Below, piece after piece: positions 1-6,130 of a DNA stretch of 7,099 bases. Under the pieces are notes generated by a model, which was not told the DNA's origin, made no database searches, and saw only the letters and a list, made by a program, of their open reading frames with translations. Every line of letters starts with the position of its first letter. The stretch's first letter is position 1. This DNA is from an uncultured Opitutia bacterium (GTDB taxonomy: Bacteria > Verrucomicrobiota > Verrucomicrobiia > Opitutales > UBA953), in contig CAIRLQ010000220.1 in NCBI GenBank assembly GCA_903879465.1, positions 1-7,099 of the forward strand. Reading direction: 5' to 3'. The translations under genes were made by a program, and so were the position numbers.

Positions 1-2
1 AT

Positions 3-71
3 CGCTTCCAAGGTCGTGATTTCCGACTCACCGACATCCACGGCGAAGTCGTGAAGCAATTGCTGGCGTAA
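3..71 (+). CDS. DUF1501 family protein, C-terminal fragment (5' part outside window)
   Basis: This is an open frame running in from the left edge, of which only the last 22 residues and a TAA stop are present. The peptide RFQGRDFRLTDIHGEVVKQL followed by LA matches the characteristic DUF1501 C-terminus. There, a 'R(Y/F)QGRD(F/Y)RLTDVHG..V' segment ends the protein after the 'HATLLH.LG' region. DUF1501 proteins have an alkaline phosphatase/sulfatase-like fold. They usually carry a Tat signal and are generally encoded beside DUF1549/DUF1553 cytochrome-type proteins in Planctomycetes and Verrucomicrobia; their substrates are mostly unknown. The family call rests on tail similarity alone, because no catalytic region is visible. 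This tail differs from the tail of the DUF1501 protein at the right edge, so the two belong to different subfamilies. Confidence 0.72.
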   Translation, partial: RFQGRDFRLTDIHGEVVKQLLA

Positions 72-203
72 AACTGCAGGATTACTTCAGCACTTACTTC
101 CCCACCTGTTCGCGATAAAGGACCTTAAAGGGATTCTCAGCAAACGTTAGAGTTTTCTCATGAGGATGGCGTCAGCGTGGGCCACCCCCGCCCAGACGCA
201 ACC

Positions 204-1010
204 TCAGCCGCCGCGCCGTTGCAGCCGGAATGACCGATAAGTCATCTCGCCGGAAACAGCGTCCCGGTAAAGCCGCGAACCCTTTACGCCAGCGAAATCC
301 ATAGCCATCCCATGCAAACAACGCGGCAAGGCCTGCCGTACCATGGCCTCATAGCGCGGCGTATTAAGTTCCATCCCGCGGATGACCTCTGGATTGATCA
401 GTCGCATCTGCTCCAGTCGAAGCAACGGGTGGCTAACCAACGCCCCGACCCATTCCTCGAGACCGTTGGGATAGCGAAGATCCGCATGACAGAACCAGCC
501 GCCGGGCTTCAACACCTTGGCCACCTGATCCACAAAACCAGGGAAGTCCGGGTAGCAATGGGAAGCCTCGACATTAATCACGACATCGAAACTGCCTGGA
601 TCAAAAGGCAGCGCCTGGGCGTCGCCGACCTGAAAACTCAGCCCAGCCACATGGTGCCTCTCGACACAGTAGCGAATGCCTTCCGGATTCAAATCCAGCC
701 CGATATACTCGGCGGGCCCATGGTAGCGGGCGAAATAAGAAGCTCCGCCACCATGGCCGCAACTGACTTCGAGTACACGCTTACCGTGCAAATCGATGCC
801 ACTGAGGACGTGGCGGTAGAGCTGAATATTCGAACGATCCCCTTCATCCTCCGCCCGCAACTCCGGGCGGGCGTCTTGCTCGCCGTCGAAAGCGTAGTTT
901 AGGAAACTGATGCCCTGCGCACGCACCCGCCGTGTGAAGAAAGGGTACCACCACTGCCAGAGCTTCTGACGAAGGCTGGGACGCACCAGGATTTCCTCAA
1001 TGAGACCCAT
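204..1010 (-). CDS. SAM-dependent methyltransferase resembling phthiotriol/phenolphthiotriol dimycocerosate methyltransferase (Rv2952-like)
   Basis: The predicted protein has 268 residues and is a class I (Rossmann-fold) S-adenosylmethionine methyltransferase. Motif I is VLEVSCGHGGGASYF (residues 79-93). The acidic motif II is YIGLDLNPEGI (102-112), a GDAQALPFD segment lies at 129-137, and DVVINVEASHCYPDF (142-156) and VLKPGGWF (166-173) follow. The N-terminal WQWWYPFFTRRVRAQGISFLNYAF, the 'EVSCGHGGGASY' and 'NVEASHCYP' blocks and the C-terminal 'GVKGSRLYR' strongly resemble Mycobacterium tuberculosis Rv2952 (recalled from memory, about 270 residues), which O-methylates phthiotriol lipids. 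The true lipid substrate here is unknown, and no polyketide synthase is nearby. The ATG at 1010 was chosen over an upstream start at 1112 because it gives the family length and begins one base after the glycosylase stop. No Shine-Dalgarno is evident, so translational coupling to the upstream gene is plausible. The methyltransferase assignment is firm; the substrate assignment is weak. Confidence 0.93.
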   Translation of the reverse strand: MGLIEEILVRPSLRQKLWQWWYPFFTRRVRAQGISFLNYAFDGEQDARPELRAEDEGDRSNIQLYRHVLSGIDLHGKRVLEVSCGHGGGASYFARYHGPAEYIGLDLNPEGIRYCVERHHVAGLSFQVGDAQALPFDPGSFDVVINVEASHCYPDFPGFVDQVAKVLKPGGWFCHADLRYPNGLEEWVGALVSHPLLRLEQMRLINPEVIRGMELNTPRYEAMVRQALPRCLHGMAMDFAGVKGSRLYRDAVSGEMTYRSFRLQRRGG

Positions 1011-1011
1011 C

Positions 1012-1740
1012 TTATGACCAGACGCCTTGGTCGATGAGCGCTTTCGTGGCGGCAGCGGACCAACCCCGATTCGCCACAGGATTAGCCGGACTAGGATGCG
1101 GGACCTTGGCAAAGTTCACGAGTAGGCCCTGCAGCGCCTCTCGAGCCCTCGTCTCCGCATAAGCACCGACGCCGACGACCGTCGTGACACCTAGGCCTTC
1201 CACCATGACGCGCAGAAGCCGATCACACTCTTTGTTCACTGGAGCCATGGATTCCGCCGGCAACTCCTCCGGGATCACATTGCGGCCCTGCTTGGTGTTC
1301 TGTAGGAAAAGCAGCGGGCAATAATTATGCACCAGATGGTCGGCGAAAAACTTGTCTGCCTGACCGAAACGTTCCTGACAGAGCCCCCACAGCCGCCGAC
1401 CACTGACTTCTGAGCGGTGACAGGAAAAGCCGGCGACTTTCTTGCCCGGGTGCTCCTGGTCCGGCCGGCCCACGGGCATCTCGATCCCCATCCAATCGCG
1501 CACCGCGGCGATCTCGCCGAAAGGCACCCCGGTCTGAGCCATCCCGAACGGCCCAGGATTCATGCCGAGGAAAAGCACCTTGCGGGGCCCCGCCGCAGCG
1601 TAACGCCTCAGATAAGCCTCGTGGGCCTCCCAAGCGTAATCCAGAGGGCGGTAGACAAAGTCGGCGGGAGAAGGGAACGTGAGCCCGGCGAGGGCCTTCC
1701 GTAACGCAATCGTCGCCCGGATGACTGGTTCGGCGGACAT
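1012..1740 (-). CDS. SMUG1-type single-strand-selective uracil-DNA glycosylase
   Basis: The 242-residue protein belongs to the uracil-DNA glycosylase superfamily, SMUG1 branch. It would remove uracil and oxidised pyrimidines such as 5-hydroxymethyluracil from DNA to start base excision repair. The catalytic motif 1, GMNPGPFGMAQTGVPFGE (residues 59-76, with Asn61), is the SMUG1 signature. It is followed by RDWMGI, QEHP (95-98), SEVSGRRLWG (110-119), VHNYCPLLFL (137-146) and the second active-site motif HPSPANP (215-221, His215) with NRGW. Order and spacing match animal SMUG1. The frame stays open to 1977, but that would run across the divergent spacer into speA. The ATG at 1740 leaves a normal N-terminus, although GTG at 1761 or TTG at 1752 cannot be excluded. 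No clear Shine-Dalgarno is present. It is the first gene of a likely two-gene transcript with the downstream methyltransferase (1-base gap). Confidence 0.95.
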   Translation of the reverse strand: MSAEPVIRATIALRKALAGLTFPSPADFVYRPLDYAWEAHEAYLRRYAAAGPRKVLFLGMNPGPFGMAQTGVPFGEIAAVRDWMGIEMPVGRPDQEHPGKKVAGFSCHRSEVSGRRLWGLCQERFGQADKFFADHLVHNYCPLLFLQNTKQGRNVIPEELPAESMAPVNKECDRLLRVMVEGLGVTTVVGVGAYAETRAREALQGLLVNFAKVPHPSPANPVANRGWSAAATKALIDQGVWS

Positions 1741-1851
1741 GCTGAAAGACAATCCGCCCACCTCGCCGGGTCGAGCCGTAAGGCGAGCGACGGGGTGCGA
1801 TTTCCCCTTGCGCTTCCCCTCGTAGGATAAAAAGTCCACCTCCCTACCGAC

Positions 1852-3807
1852 GTGAGCAAACCGCAGCCTTGGACTACTAAAGACGCCGAAGACTATTACG
1901 GCTTCAAACGCTGGGGAGGTAACAACTTCTCCGTGGACCCACAGGGACACCTCTGCGTGCACCCGAAAGGCGACCATCGCAAGATCCGCATCACGGATAT
2001 CGTCAAGGAAGTCGAAGCCTCTGGCCTCAAGCCTCCGCTGACCATCCGCGTCCAGGATCTACTGCGCCACCGCGTCACCCAGATCAACGAGGCCTTCCGA
2101 CGTGCCATCGAAGAAGAAGACTACACTGGACGCTATCGCGGCGTCTTCCCGATTAAGGTCAACCAGCTCCGCGAAGTGGTCGAAGAAATTCTCGATGCTG
2201 GTGAAGAATATGATTTCGGCCTCGAAGCCGGCTCCAAGCCGGAACTGATCATCGCTCTCGCCCTGCTCGAGAACCGCAAGGCCCTCCTGATCTGCAACGG
2301 CTACAAGGACGAGGAATACATCGAGCTCGCCCTGATGGGTCGACGCCTCGGGAAGCAGACCATCATCGTCGTCGAACAGCTTTCGGAAATCGATGCAATC
2401 ATCCGCATTGCCAGACGCATGGGCGTGCAACCGCACATCGGCTTGCGCGTCAAACTCACCACGGCCGGCGAAGGCAAGTGGGCGGATAGCACCGGCGAGA
2501 ACGCGAAGTTCGGCCTGACCGCCTCCGAAATCGTCGAAGTCTCTCAGCGTCTCGCGAAAGCGAAGATGAAGGACTCCCTTCGCTTGGTTCACTTCCACAT
2601 CGGCTCACAAGTGCCGAACATCGGTACAATCAAGAAAGCCGTCGTCGAAGCCACCCGTTTTTATTGCGAACTCAAGCGCATGGGCTTCCCCATGGGCTTG
2701 CTCGATGTCGGCGGCGGTCTGGGCATCGATTACGATGGAAGTCGCTCGGCCTACGAATCCTCCATGAATTACAGCATGGAAGGCTACGCCCGCGACGTCG
2801 TCGCTAACGTCAAGCAGATCTGCGAGGAAAGCGGCGTCCCTCTGCCCGACATCGTTTCGGAATCTGGACGTGCCCTCGTCGCCCCGCACTCGATCCTCAT
2901 CTTCGAAGCCGTCGACCGTATCACCCGCGACGAAGGCAACGTCAGCCCCCCAAAGGGCAAGACCCACCAGCTCATCCGCGAGCTCGAAGCCATTCGTAAG
3001 AATAAGCGGAAATTCGACCCGCTTGAGCGCTACCACGACGCCAAGGAAAAGCGCGAGGAGGCCCACGCCCGTTTCAGCCTCGGTAACCTACGCCTCGAAG
3101 AACGTGCTCAAGCAGACCGTCTCTTCTGGGATATCTGCCGCCAAATCCGTCAGGATTTGAAAGACGTTTCCGACGTGCCCGACGAACTCGCCCGCCTGGA
3201 TTCGATGCTCGCCGAACAGTACGTCTGCAACTTCTCGGTCTTCCAATCCCTACTCGACCACTGGGCGCTTGATCAACTCTTCCCAATCGCCCCGATCCAT
3301 CGCCTCAACGAGCGCCCAACCGTCCAAGCCACGCTGGTCGATATCACCTGCGACTCCGACGGAAAGGTCGACGATTTCATCGACCTGGAAGACGTTCGCA
3401 AGACCCTCTCACTCCACCCCATAAAGGAAGGCCAGCCTTACTACATTGGCGCCTTCATGGTCGGTGCCTACCAAGACATCATGGGCGACCTTCACAATCT
3501 CTTCGGTCGCGTCAACGAGGCCCACGTCTTCCTCGAAGACGACGAAGCTGACGGTTTCTACATCGAAGAAAGCATCCCGGGCTACTCCGTAGAACGCATC
3601 TTAGGCATGATTCAGTATAACGCAGAAGACCTTTGCCGCATGCTGAAGCGTCAGGTCGACCGCGCGACTAAGGCGGATTCGGTCCGCCCGCGCGAAGGCG
3701 TGGCCATGGTCGATCTCTACGAACGCCTGATTCGTGGCCGCACGTACCTGATTCCGCATCGCGAAGAACCGAAGGTGAAGTCAAAAAAAGCCGCGAAGAA
3801 GAAGTGA
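1852..3807 (+). CDS. speA: biosynthetic arginine decarboxylase (PLP-dependent)
   Basis: The enzyme decarboxylates L-arginine to agmatine, the first step of the agmatine route to putrescine and other polyamines. It has 651 residues, close to the roughly 630-660 of SpeA proteins. The N-terminus 'WTTKDAEDYYGFKRWGGNNFSVDPQGHL' is typical. The PLP-binding lysine is Lys102 in GVFPIKVNQ. Further fold-type III marks are FGLEAGSKPEL (122-132), HFHIGSQ (247-253), the glycine-rich DVGGGLGIDY (285-294) and SESGRALVAPHS (336-347). The second active-site cysteine lies in DITCDSDG (Cys500). The Lys/Ala-rich end, KVKSKKAAKKK, is an extra basic tail. The start is GTG: the nearest upstream in-frame stop is at 1828-1830 and no other start codon intervenes. 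No Shine-Dalgarno precedes it. A poor -10-like TAGGAT lies at 1823-1828, which would leave a very short leader; this is only a suggestion. speB/aguA-type partners are not in the window. Confidence 0.97.
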   Translation: MSKPQPWTTKDAEDYYGFKRWGGNNFSVDPQGHLCVHPKGDHRKIRITDIVKEVEASGLKPPLTIRVQDLLRHRVTQINEAFRRAIEEEDYTGRYRGVFPIKVNQLREVVEEILDAGEEYDFGLEAGSKPELIIALALLENRKALLICNGYKDEEYIELALMGRRLGKQTIIVVEQLSEIDAIIRIARRMGVQPHIGLRVKLTTAGEGKWADSTGENAKFGLTASEIVEVSQRLAKAKMKDSLRLVHFHIGSQVPNIGTIKKAVVEATRFYCELKRMGFPMGLLDVGGGLGIDYDGSRSAYESSMNYSMEGYARDVVANVKQICEESGVPLPDIVSESGRALVAPHSILIFEAVDRITRDEGNVSPPKGKTHQLIRELEAIRKNKRKFDPLERYHDAKEKREEAHARFSLGNLRLEERAQADRLFWDICRQIRQDLKDVSDVPDELARLDSMLAEQYVCNFSVFQSLLDHWALDQLFPIAPIHRLNERPTVQATLVDITCDSDGKVDDFIDLEDVRKTLSLHPIKEGQPYYIGAFMVGAYQDIMGDLHNLFGRVNEAHVFLEDDEADGFYIEESIPGYSVERILGMIQYNAEDLCRMLKRQVDRATKADSVRPREGVAMVDLYERLIRGRTYLIPHREEPKVKSKKAAKKK

Positions 3808-3876
3808 CCGAAGGGTTGACTGAGCGGCTCCAAAATCGGCGGCGTCCGTCGTCCCCCGCCAGTGCACTCTTGCGAC

Positions 3877-4362
3877 TTAAGCCAAGATTAACTTCAGCCG
3901 CTTCAGCTCTTCGAGCATGAGGGGCGGGGCCTCGCGCAGGTTCTCATAAGAATCCACGTGGGCCAGCCACGCCCAATGGTCACCGCAATCCATCCGTTCG
4001 GTGAAACGTAAACGCAGCGTGGCGATTGCCCCCTTTAAAAGATAGAGACCTTCGCCGACATGCTCAATCTGATCACCGAGCTGGGTGATCTTATCCGTGG
4101 AATTACCAGATTTCTTGCCGAGGAGTTTGATGTGATTGGCCTGGTCCTTGGCCATGTAGTTGAGTAACCCGATCGGATTAGCCTCCAGATTGGCGAGCGT
4201 CTTGGTATCCTTATACACGCCGACGATGAAGCACTTCGGCTTCAGGGAAATCGGGGTGACGTAACTGCAGATATTGAGGTTACCCTTACCGCCGGCCGTG
4301 GTGGACAGACTATAGATAGGTCCGTCCACGCGATTCCAAGGTTTGACACGGATTCCGGGCAT
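3877..4362 (-). CDS. flavin reductase-like FMN-binding split-barrel protein
   Basis: The small 161-residue protein resembles the flavin reductase-like domain family (FMN-binding split barrel). The segment GPIYSLSTTAGGKGNLNICSYVTPISLKPKCFIVGVYKDTKT (residues 14-54) is typical, with N30-I-C-S-Y and the 'P.SL.PK.F.VG.YKDTKT' strand forming the flavin pocket. LLNYMAKDQANHIKLLGKKSG (66-86) follows, and GDHWAWLAHVDSY (127-139) matches the family's 'GDH..F.G.V' C-terminal strand. Such proteins reduce FMN with NAD(P)H for a partner monooxygenase or bind flavin or heme for other redox work; no partner is encoded nearby. The ATG at 4362 is the only usable start, since the upstream frame closes at 4396-4398 with no start codon between. 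It is convergent with speA (69 bases between stops) and divergent from the esterase (89 bases). No Shine-Dalgarno is seen. Confidence 0.85.
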   Translation of the reverse strand: MPGIRVKPWNRVDGPIYSLSTTAGGKGNLNICSYVTPISLKPKCFIVGVYKDTKTLANLEANPIGLLNYMAKDQANHIKLLGKKSGNSTDKITQLGDQIEHVGEGLYLLKGAIATLRLRFTERMDCGDHWAWLAHVDSYENLREAPPLMLEELKRLKLILA

Positions 4363-4451
4363 TGAGGTGGGGTTCCATTTGTACCCGCCCCAGTTCTAAT
4401 TGTTCCGACCAATTTTACTGACCTAGCAGATGGGAGTCGTAAAACGATGGA

Positions 4452-5342
4452 ATGTCCCGCCCGAGAGCCTATTTCACCCTGCTTCTGGCCGTCATCTCCG
4501 GCCTCGCAGGTGGTTGCGGACCCCAAAAGGCTTCCCCGGAGGTCTTTAAAGACCTCTCTTACGATTCCAGCGGGCATGAACGGCAGAAACTAGACCTCCA
4601 CCTGCCCCTCAACCACAAAGGCGCCCCGGTGGTCCTTTGGGTCCATGGCGGCGGCTGGGTCACTGGCAACAAGGACAATCCTCCCATCGGCTTCCTGAAA
4701 CAGCGCGGCTACGTCGTAGCCTCGATGAACTATCGCTATTCAACCCAGGCGCCCTTCCCGGCCCAGATTGAGGACGCCAAATCCGCCGTGCGCTGGCTCC
4801 GGGCACATGCGGACCAATACGGTTATGACGGACAACGAATTGCGGTCTGGGGACATTCGGCGGGCGGCACCATCGTTGAGATGCTCGGAGTTTCGGCCGC
4901 CCATCATAATTTTGACCGCGGCGACAATCTCACCACCTCGAGCGAAGTCCAGGCCGTCGTCGGTATAAGCGGCCCGACCAACTTCCTCCCCCTCATCCGA
5001 CATGCGGTAGCCAACGGCGAAGCCCGCAATCCGAAGGCGATCATTCAGGTAGTTGGCAGGCTACTGGGCTGCCCGGTCGAAGAATCGGAACGTTATGCGG
5101 CCGCCGCTAGCCCTACCAGTTACGCCTCAGCCTCATCCGCGCCCACCTTGCTCATCCACGGCAGCAAAGATGAAGTCGTCCCGATTGCCCAAAGTCAGGA
5201 GCTCCACGACCTCCTCAAAGCTGCCGGCGCCAAGTGCGAGCTCCTGATTTTACCCGAAGCCGATCACGTCGGCGTCTTCGATCGTAGCACCCTCAACCAA
5301 GCGGCAGATTTCACCGATTTCGCCCTCGGCGTACACCGCTGA
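4452..5342 (+). CDS. alpha/beta-hydrolase esterase, predicted lipoprotein (BD-FAE/carboxylesterase-like)
   Basis: The 296-residue protein is a secreted esterase of the alpha/beta-hydrolase fold. It starts with a short basic stretch and a hydrophobic segment (YFTLLLAVISGLAG, 7-20) ending in AGGC, a plausible lipobox with Cys22 as the lipidated residue. Mature protein would then be membrane-anchored on the periplasmic side. The oxyanion-hole motif is HGGGW (65-69), the nucleophile elbow is GHSAG (134-138, Ser136), and the other triad members are Asp240 in GSKDEVVP and His272 in ADHVGVF. LDLHLP near residue 47 and YRYSTQAPFPAQIEDAK (94-110) fit the 'carboxylesterase/BD-FAE' group acting on ester bonds of small molecules or carbohydrate esters; the actual substrate is unknown. 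The signal peptide supports the ATG at 4452; the ATG at 4447 is out of frame. The stop lies 2 bases before the next gene, so the pair is probably co-transcribed. Confidence 0.9.
   Translation: MSRPRAYFTLLLAVISGLAGGCGPQKASPEVFKDLSYDSSGHERQKLDLHLPLNHKGAPVVLWVHGGGWVTGNKDNPPIGFLKQRGYVVASMNYRYSTQAPFPAQIEDAKSAVRWLRAHADQYGYDGQRIAVWGHSAGGTIVEMLGVSAAHHNFDRGDNLTTSSEVQAVVGISGPTNFLPLIRHAVANGEARNPKAIIQVVGRLLGCPVEESERYAAAASPTSYASASSAPTLLIHGSKDEVVPIAQSQELHDLLKAAGAKCELLILPEADHVGVFDRSTLNQAADFTDFALGVHR
4539..4556. repeat. perfect 18-bp palindrome inside the esterase 5' coding region
   Basis: GAGGTCTTTAAAGACCTC equals its own reverse complement. It coincides exactly with codons 30-35 of the esterase (Glu-Val-Phe-Lys-Asp-Leu), just after the signal peptide. 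The next flanking pair (G at 4538, T at 4557) does not continue it. It could be a binding site for a dimeric regulator, an mRNA hairpin with a TTTAAA loop region, or chance. Confidence 0.6.
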
Positions 5343-5344
5343 CC

Positions 5345-6079
5345 ATGAGTCGAATCGTCGCCCTTCACGGATTCACGGGTTCAGGCGCCGACTTCGACCC
5401 ATTGCGCCCCCTCCTTCCGGCCCAGGCGGAATTGATTACTCCGGACCTCCCTGGCCACGGCCATAAAGTACATCAACGTCGTCCAGCGGAATACTCCCTG
5501 GAATCGCACCTCCACCTCATCACCGAAGCTGTCGGCAAGACTGAGCCGGTCACGCTCGTAGGCTATTCCATGGGTGGGCGTCTCGCCCTGCATTGGTCCG
5601 TCGCTCATCCTGAACGCATCCGGCGCCTCATCCTCATCGGAGCTAGCCCCGGCCTCCCTGAGCCCGCCCAACGCGACGAACGACGCCTCGCCGATGCCGA
5701 CCTCGCCCACTTCATCCGTACACAGGGACTCCCGGCTTTTTTCAAATACTGGTACAACCAGACTTTCTTCGCCTCGCTGATGGCCCTCCCCAAAGAACGG
5801 CTCGACCCAATCCTCATCCGGCGAGCCGCGAATCATCCCGAAGCACTGGCACTCAGTCTAGAAAACGTTGGCACGGGCACACTCCCTTCGCTCTGGCATC
5901 GACTAAGGGAACTACGCATGCCAATCGACATCGTCACGGGTGAGCACGACGTGAAATTCACCCGCCTGGCCCATGAGATGGGCACCCACCTCCCTAAGGC
6001 GCGCCTGAGCGTCATCGAACAAGCAGGCCATGCAGTGCATCTCGAGCAACCCGCCGACCTGGCGATGTTACTGGCATAA
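5345..6079 (+). CDS. MenH-like alpha/beta hydrolase (SHCHC synthase family)
   Basis: The 244-residue soluble hydrolase has no signal peptide. It resembles 2-succinyl-6-hydroxy-2,4-cyclohexadiene-1-carboxylate (SHCHC) synthase, MenH, of menaquinone synthesis (E. coli MenH is about 252 residues). Visible motifs are LHGFTGSGADFDPL (7-20), PDLPGHG (33-39), the nucleophile elbow GYSMGGRLAL (73-82, Ser75), LILIGASPGL (95-104), a cap region with FFKYW.NQTFFASL, SLENVGTGTLPSLW (171-184), GEHDVKF (199-205, Asp202) and AGHAVHLEQP (227-236, His229). These are the MenH-type blocks rather than generic hydrolase blocks. No other men gene is in the window, so it may be a MenH homologue with another substrate; the gene symbol is left blank for that reason. 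The ATG lies 2 bases after the esterase stop without a Shine-Dalgarno, which suggests translational coupling. A hairpin terminator follows directly. Confidence 0.85.
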   Translation: MSRIVALHGFTGSGADFDPLRPLLPAQAELITPDLPGHGHKVHQRRPAEYSLESHLHLITEAVGKTEPVTLVGYSMGGRLALHWSVAHPERIRRLILIGASPGLPEPAQRDERRLADADLAHFIRTQGLPAFFKYWYNQTFFASLMALPKERLDPILIRRAANHPEALALSLENVGTGTLPSLWHRLRELRMPIDIVTGEHDVKFTRLAHEMGTHLPKARLSVIEQAGHAVHLEQPADLAMLLA

Positions 6080-6082
6080 ATA

Positions 6083-6112
6083 AAAAGACCCGGCCACAAG
6101 ACCCGGTCTTTT
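6083..6112. terminator. bidirectional Rho-independent terminator
   Basis: The left arm AAAAGACC (6083-6090) pairs with GGTCTTTT (6105-6112). The stem continues as GG (6092-6093) with CC (6103-6104) after a single bulged C at 6091, leaving a 9-base loop. The A run on one side and T run on the other let it work in both directions. It sits 3 bases after the MenH-like stop and 18 bases from the stop of the convergent DUF1501 gene, the expected place for a shared terminator. Confidence 0.85.
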
Positions 6113-6130
6113 CCGATAAGCTGGGAGGTC

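Noticed and set aside
175..191. Imperfect hairpin GCGTGGG-CCA-CCCCCGC between the left DUF1501 and methyltransferase stops
   Set aside because: It has one internal mismatch, a 3-base loop and no T run on either side, so it is not a credible intrinsic terminator.
160..240. Possible 26-codon ORF (ATG at 160)
   Set aside because: It is very short and Pro/Arg/Gln-rich, overlaps the methyltransferase end on the other strand, and shows no ribosome-binding site.
312..902. 196-codon plus-strand frame antisense to the methyltransferase
   Set aside because: It lacks recognisable motifs, while the opposite strand encodes an unmistakable methyltransferase with all SAM motifs.
1011..1112. N-terminal extension of the methyltransferase to an ATG at 1112
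   Set aside because: It would overlap the glycosylase's conserved C-terminus and add 34 basic residues absent from the family; the ATG at 1010 gives the normal length.
1741..1977. N-terminal extension of the glycosylase to 1977
   Set aside because: It would cross the divergent spacer and the start of speA, and the extra residues match nothing in SMUG1.
2059..3066. Two long minus-strand open frames (2598-2059 and 3066-2605) antisense to speA
   Set aside because: They arise from the strong codon bias of speA (many GAA/GTC codons read as Phe/Asp-rich protein in reverse). They have low-complexity composition and no family resemblance.
3838..3860. GGCGG...CCGCC inverted repeat between speA and the flavin reductase gene
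   Set aside because: The stem is only 5 bp with a 13-base loop and no T tract; it is too weak to call a terminator.
4363..4451. Promoter elements in the divergent spacer
   Set aside because: Candidate -35/-10 hexamers (for example TTGTTC near 4400) have poor matches or wrong spacing; promoters must be present but cannot be placed.
5381..5836. 151-codon minus-strand frame antisense to the MenH-like gene
   Set aside because: It has no recognisable domain and fully overlaps a well-supported hydrolase.
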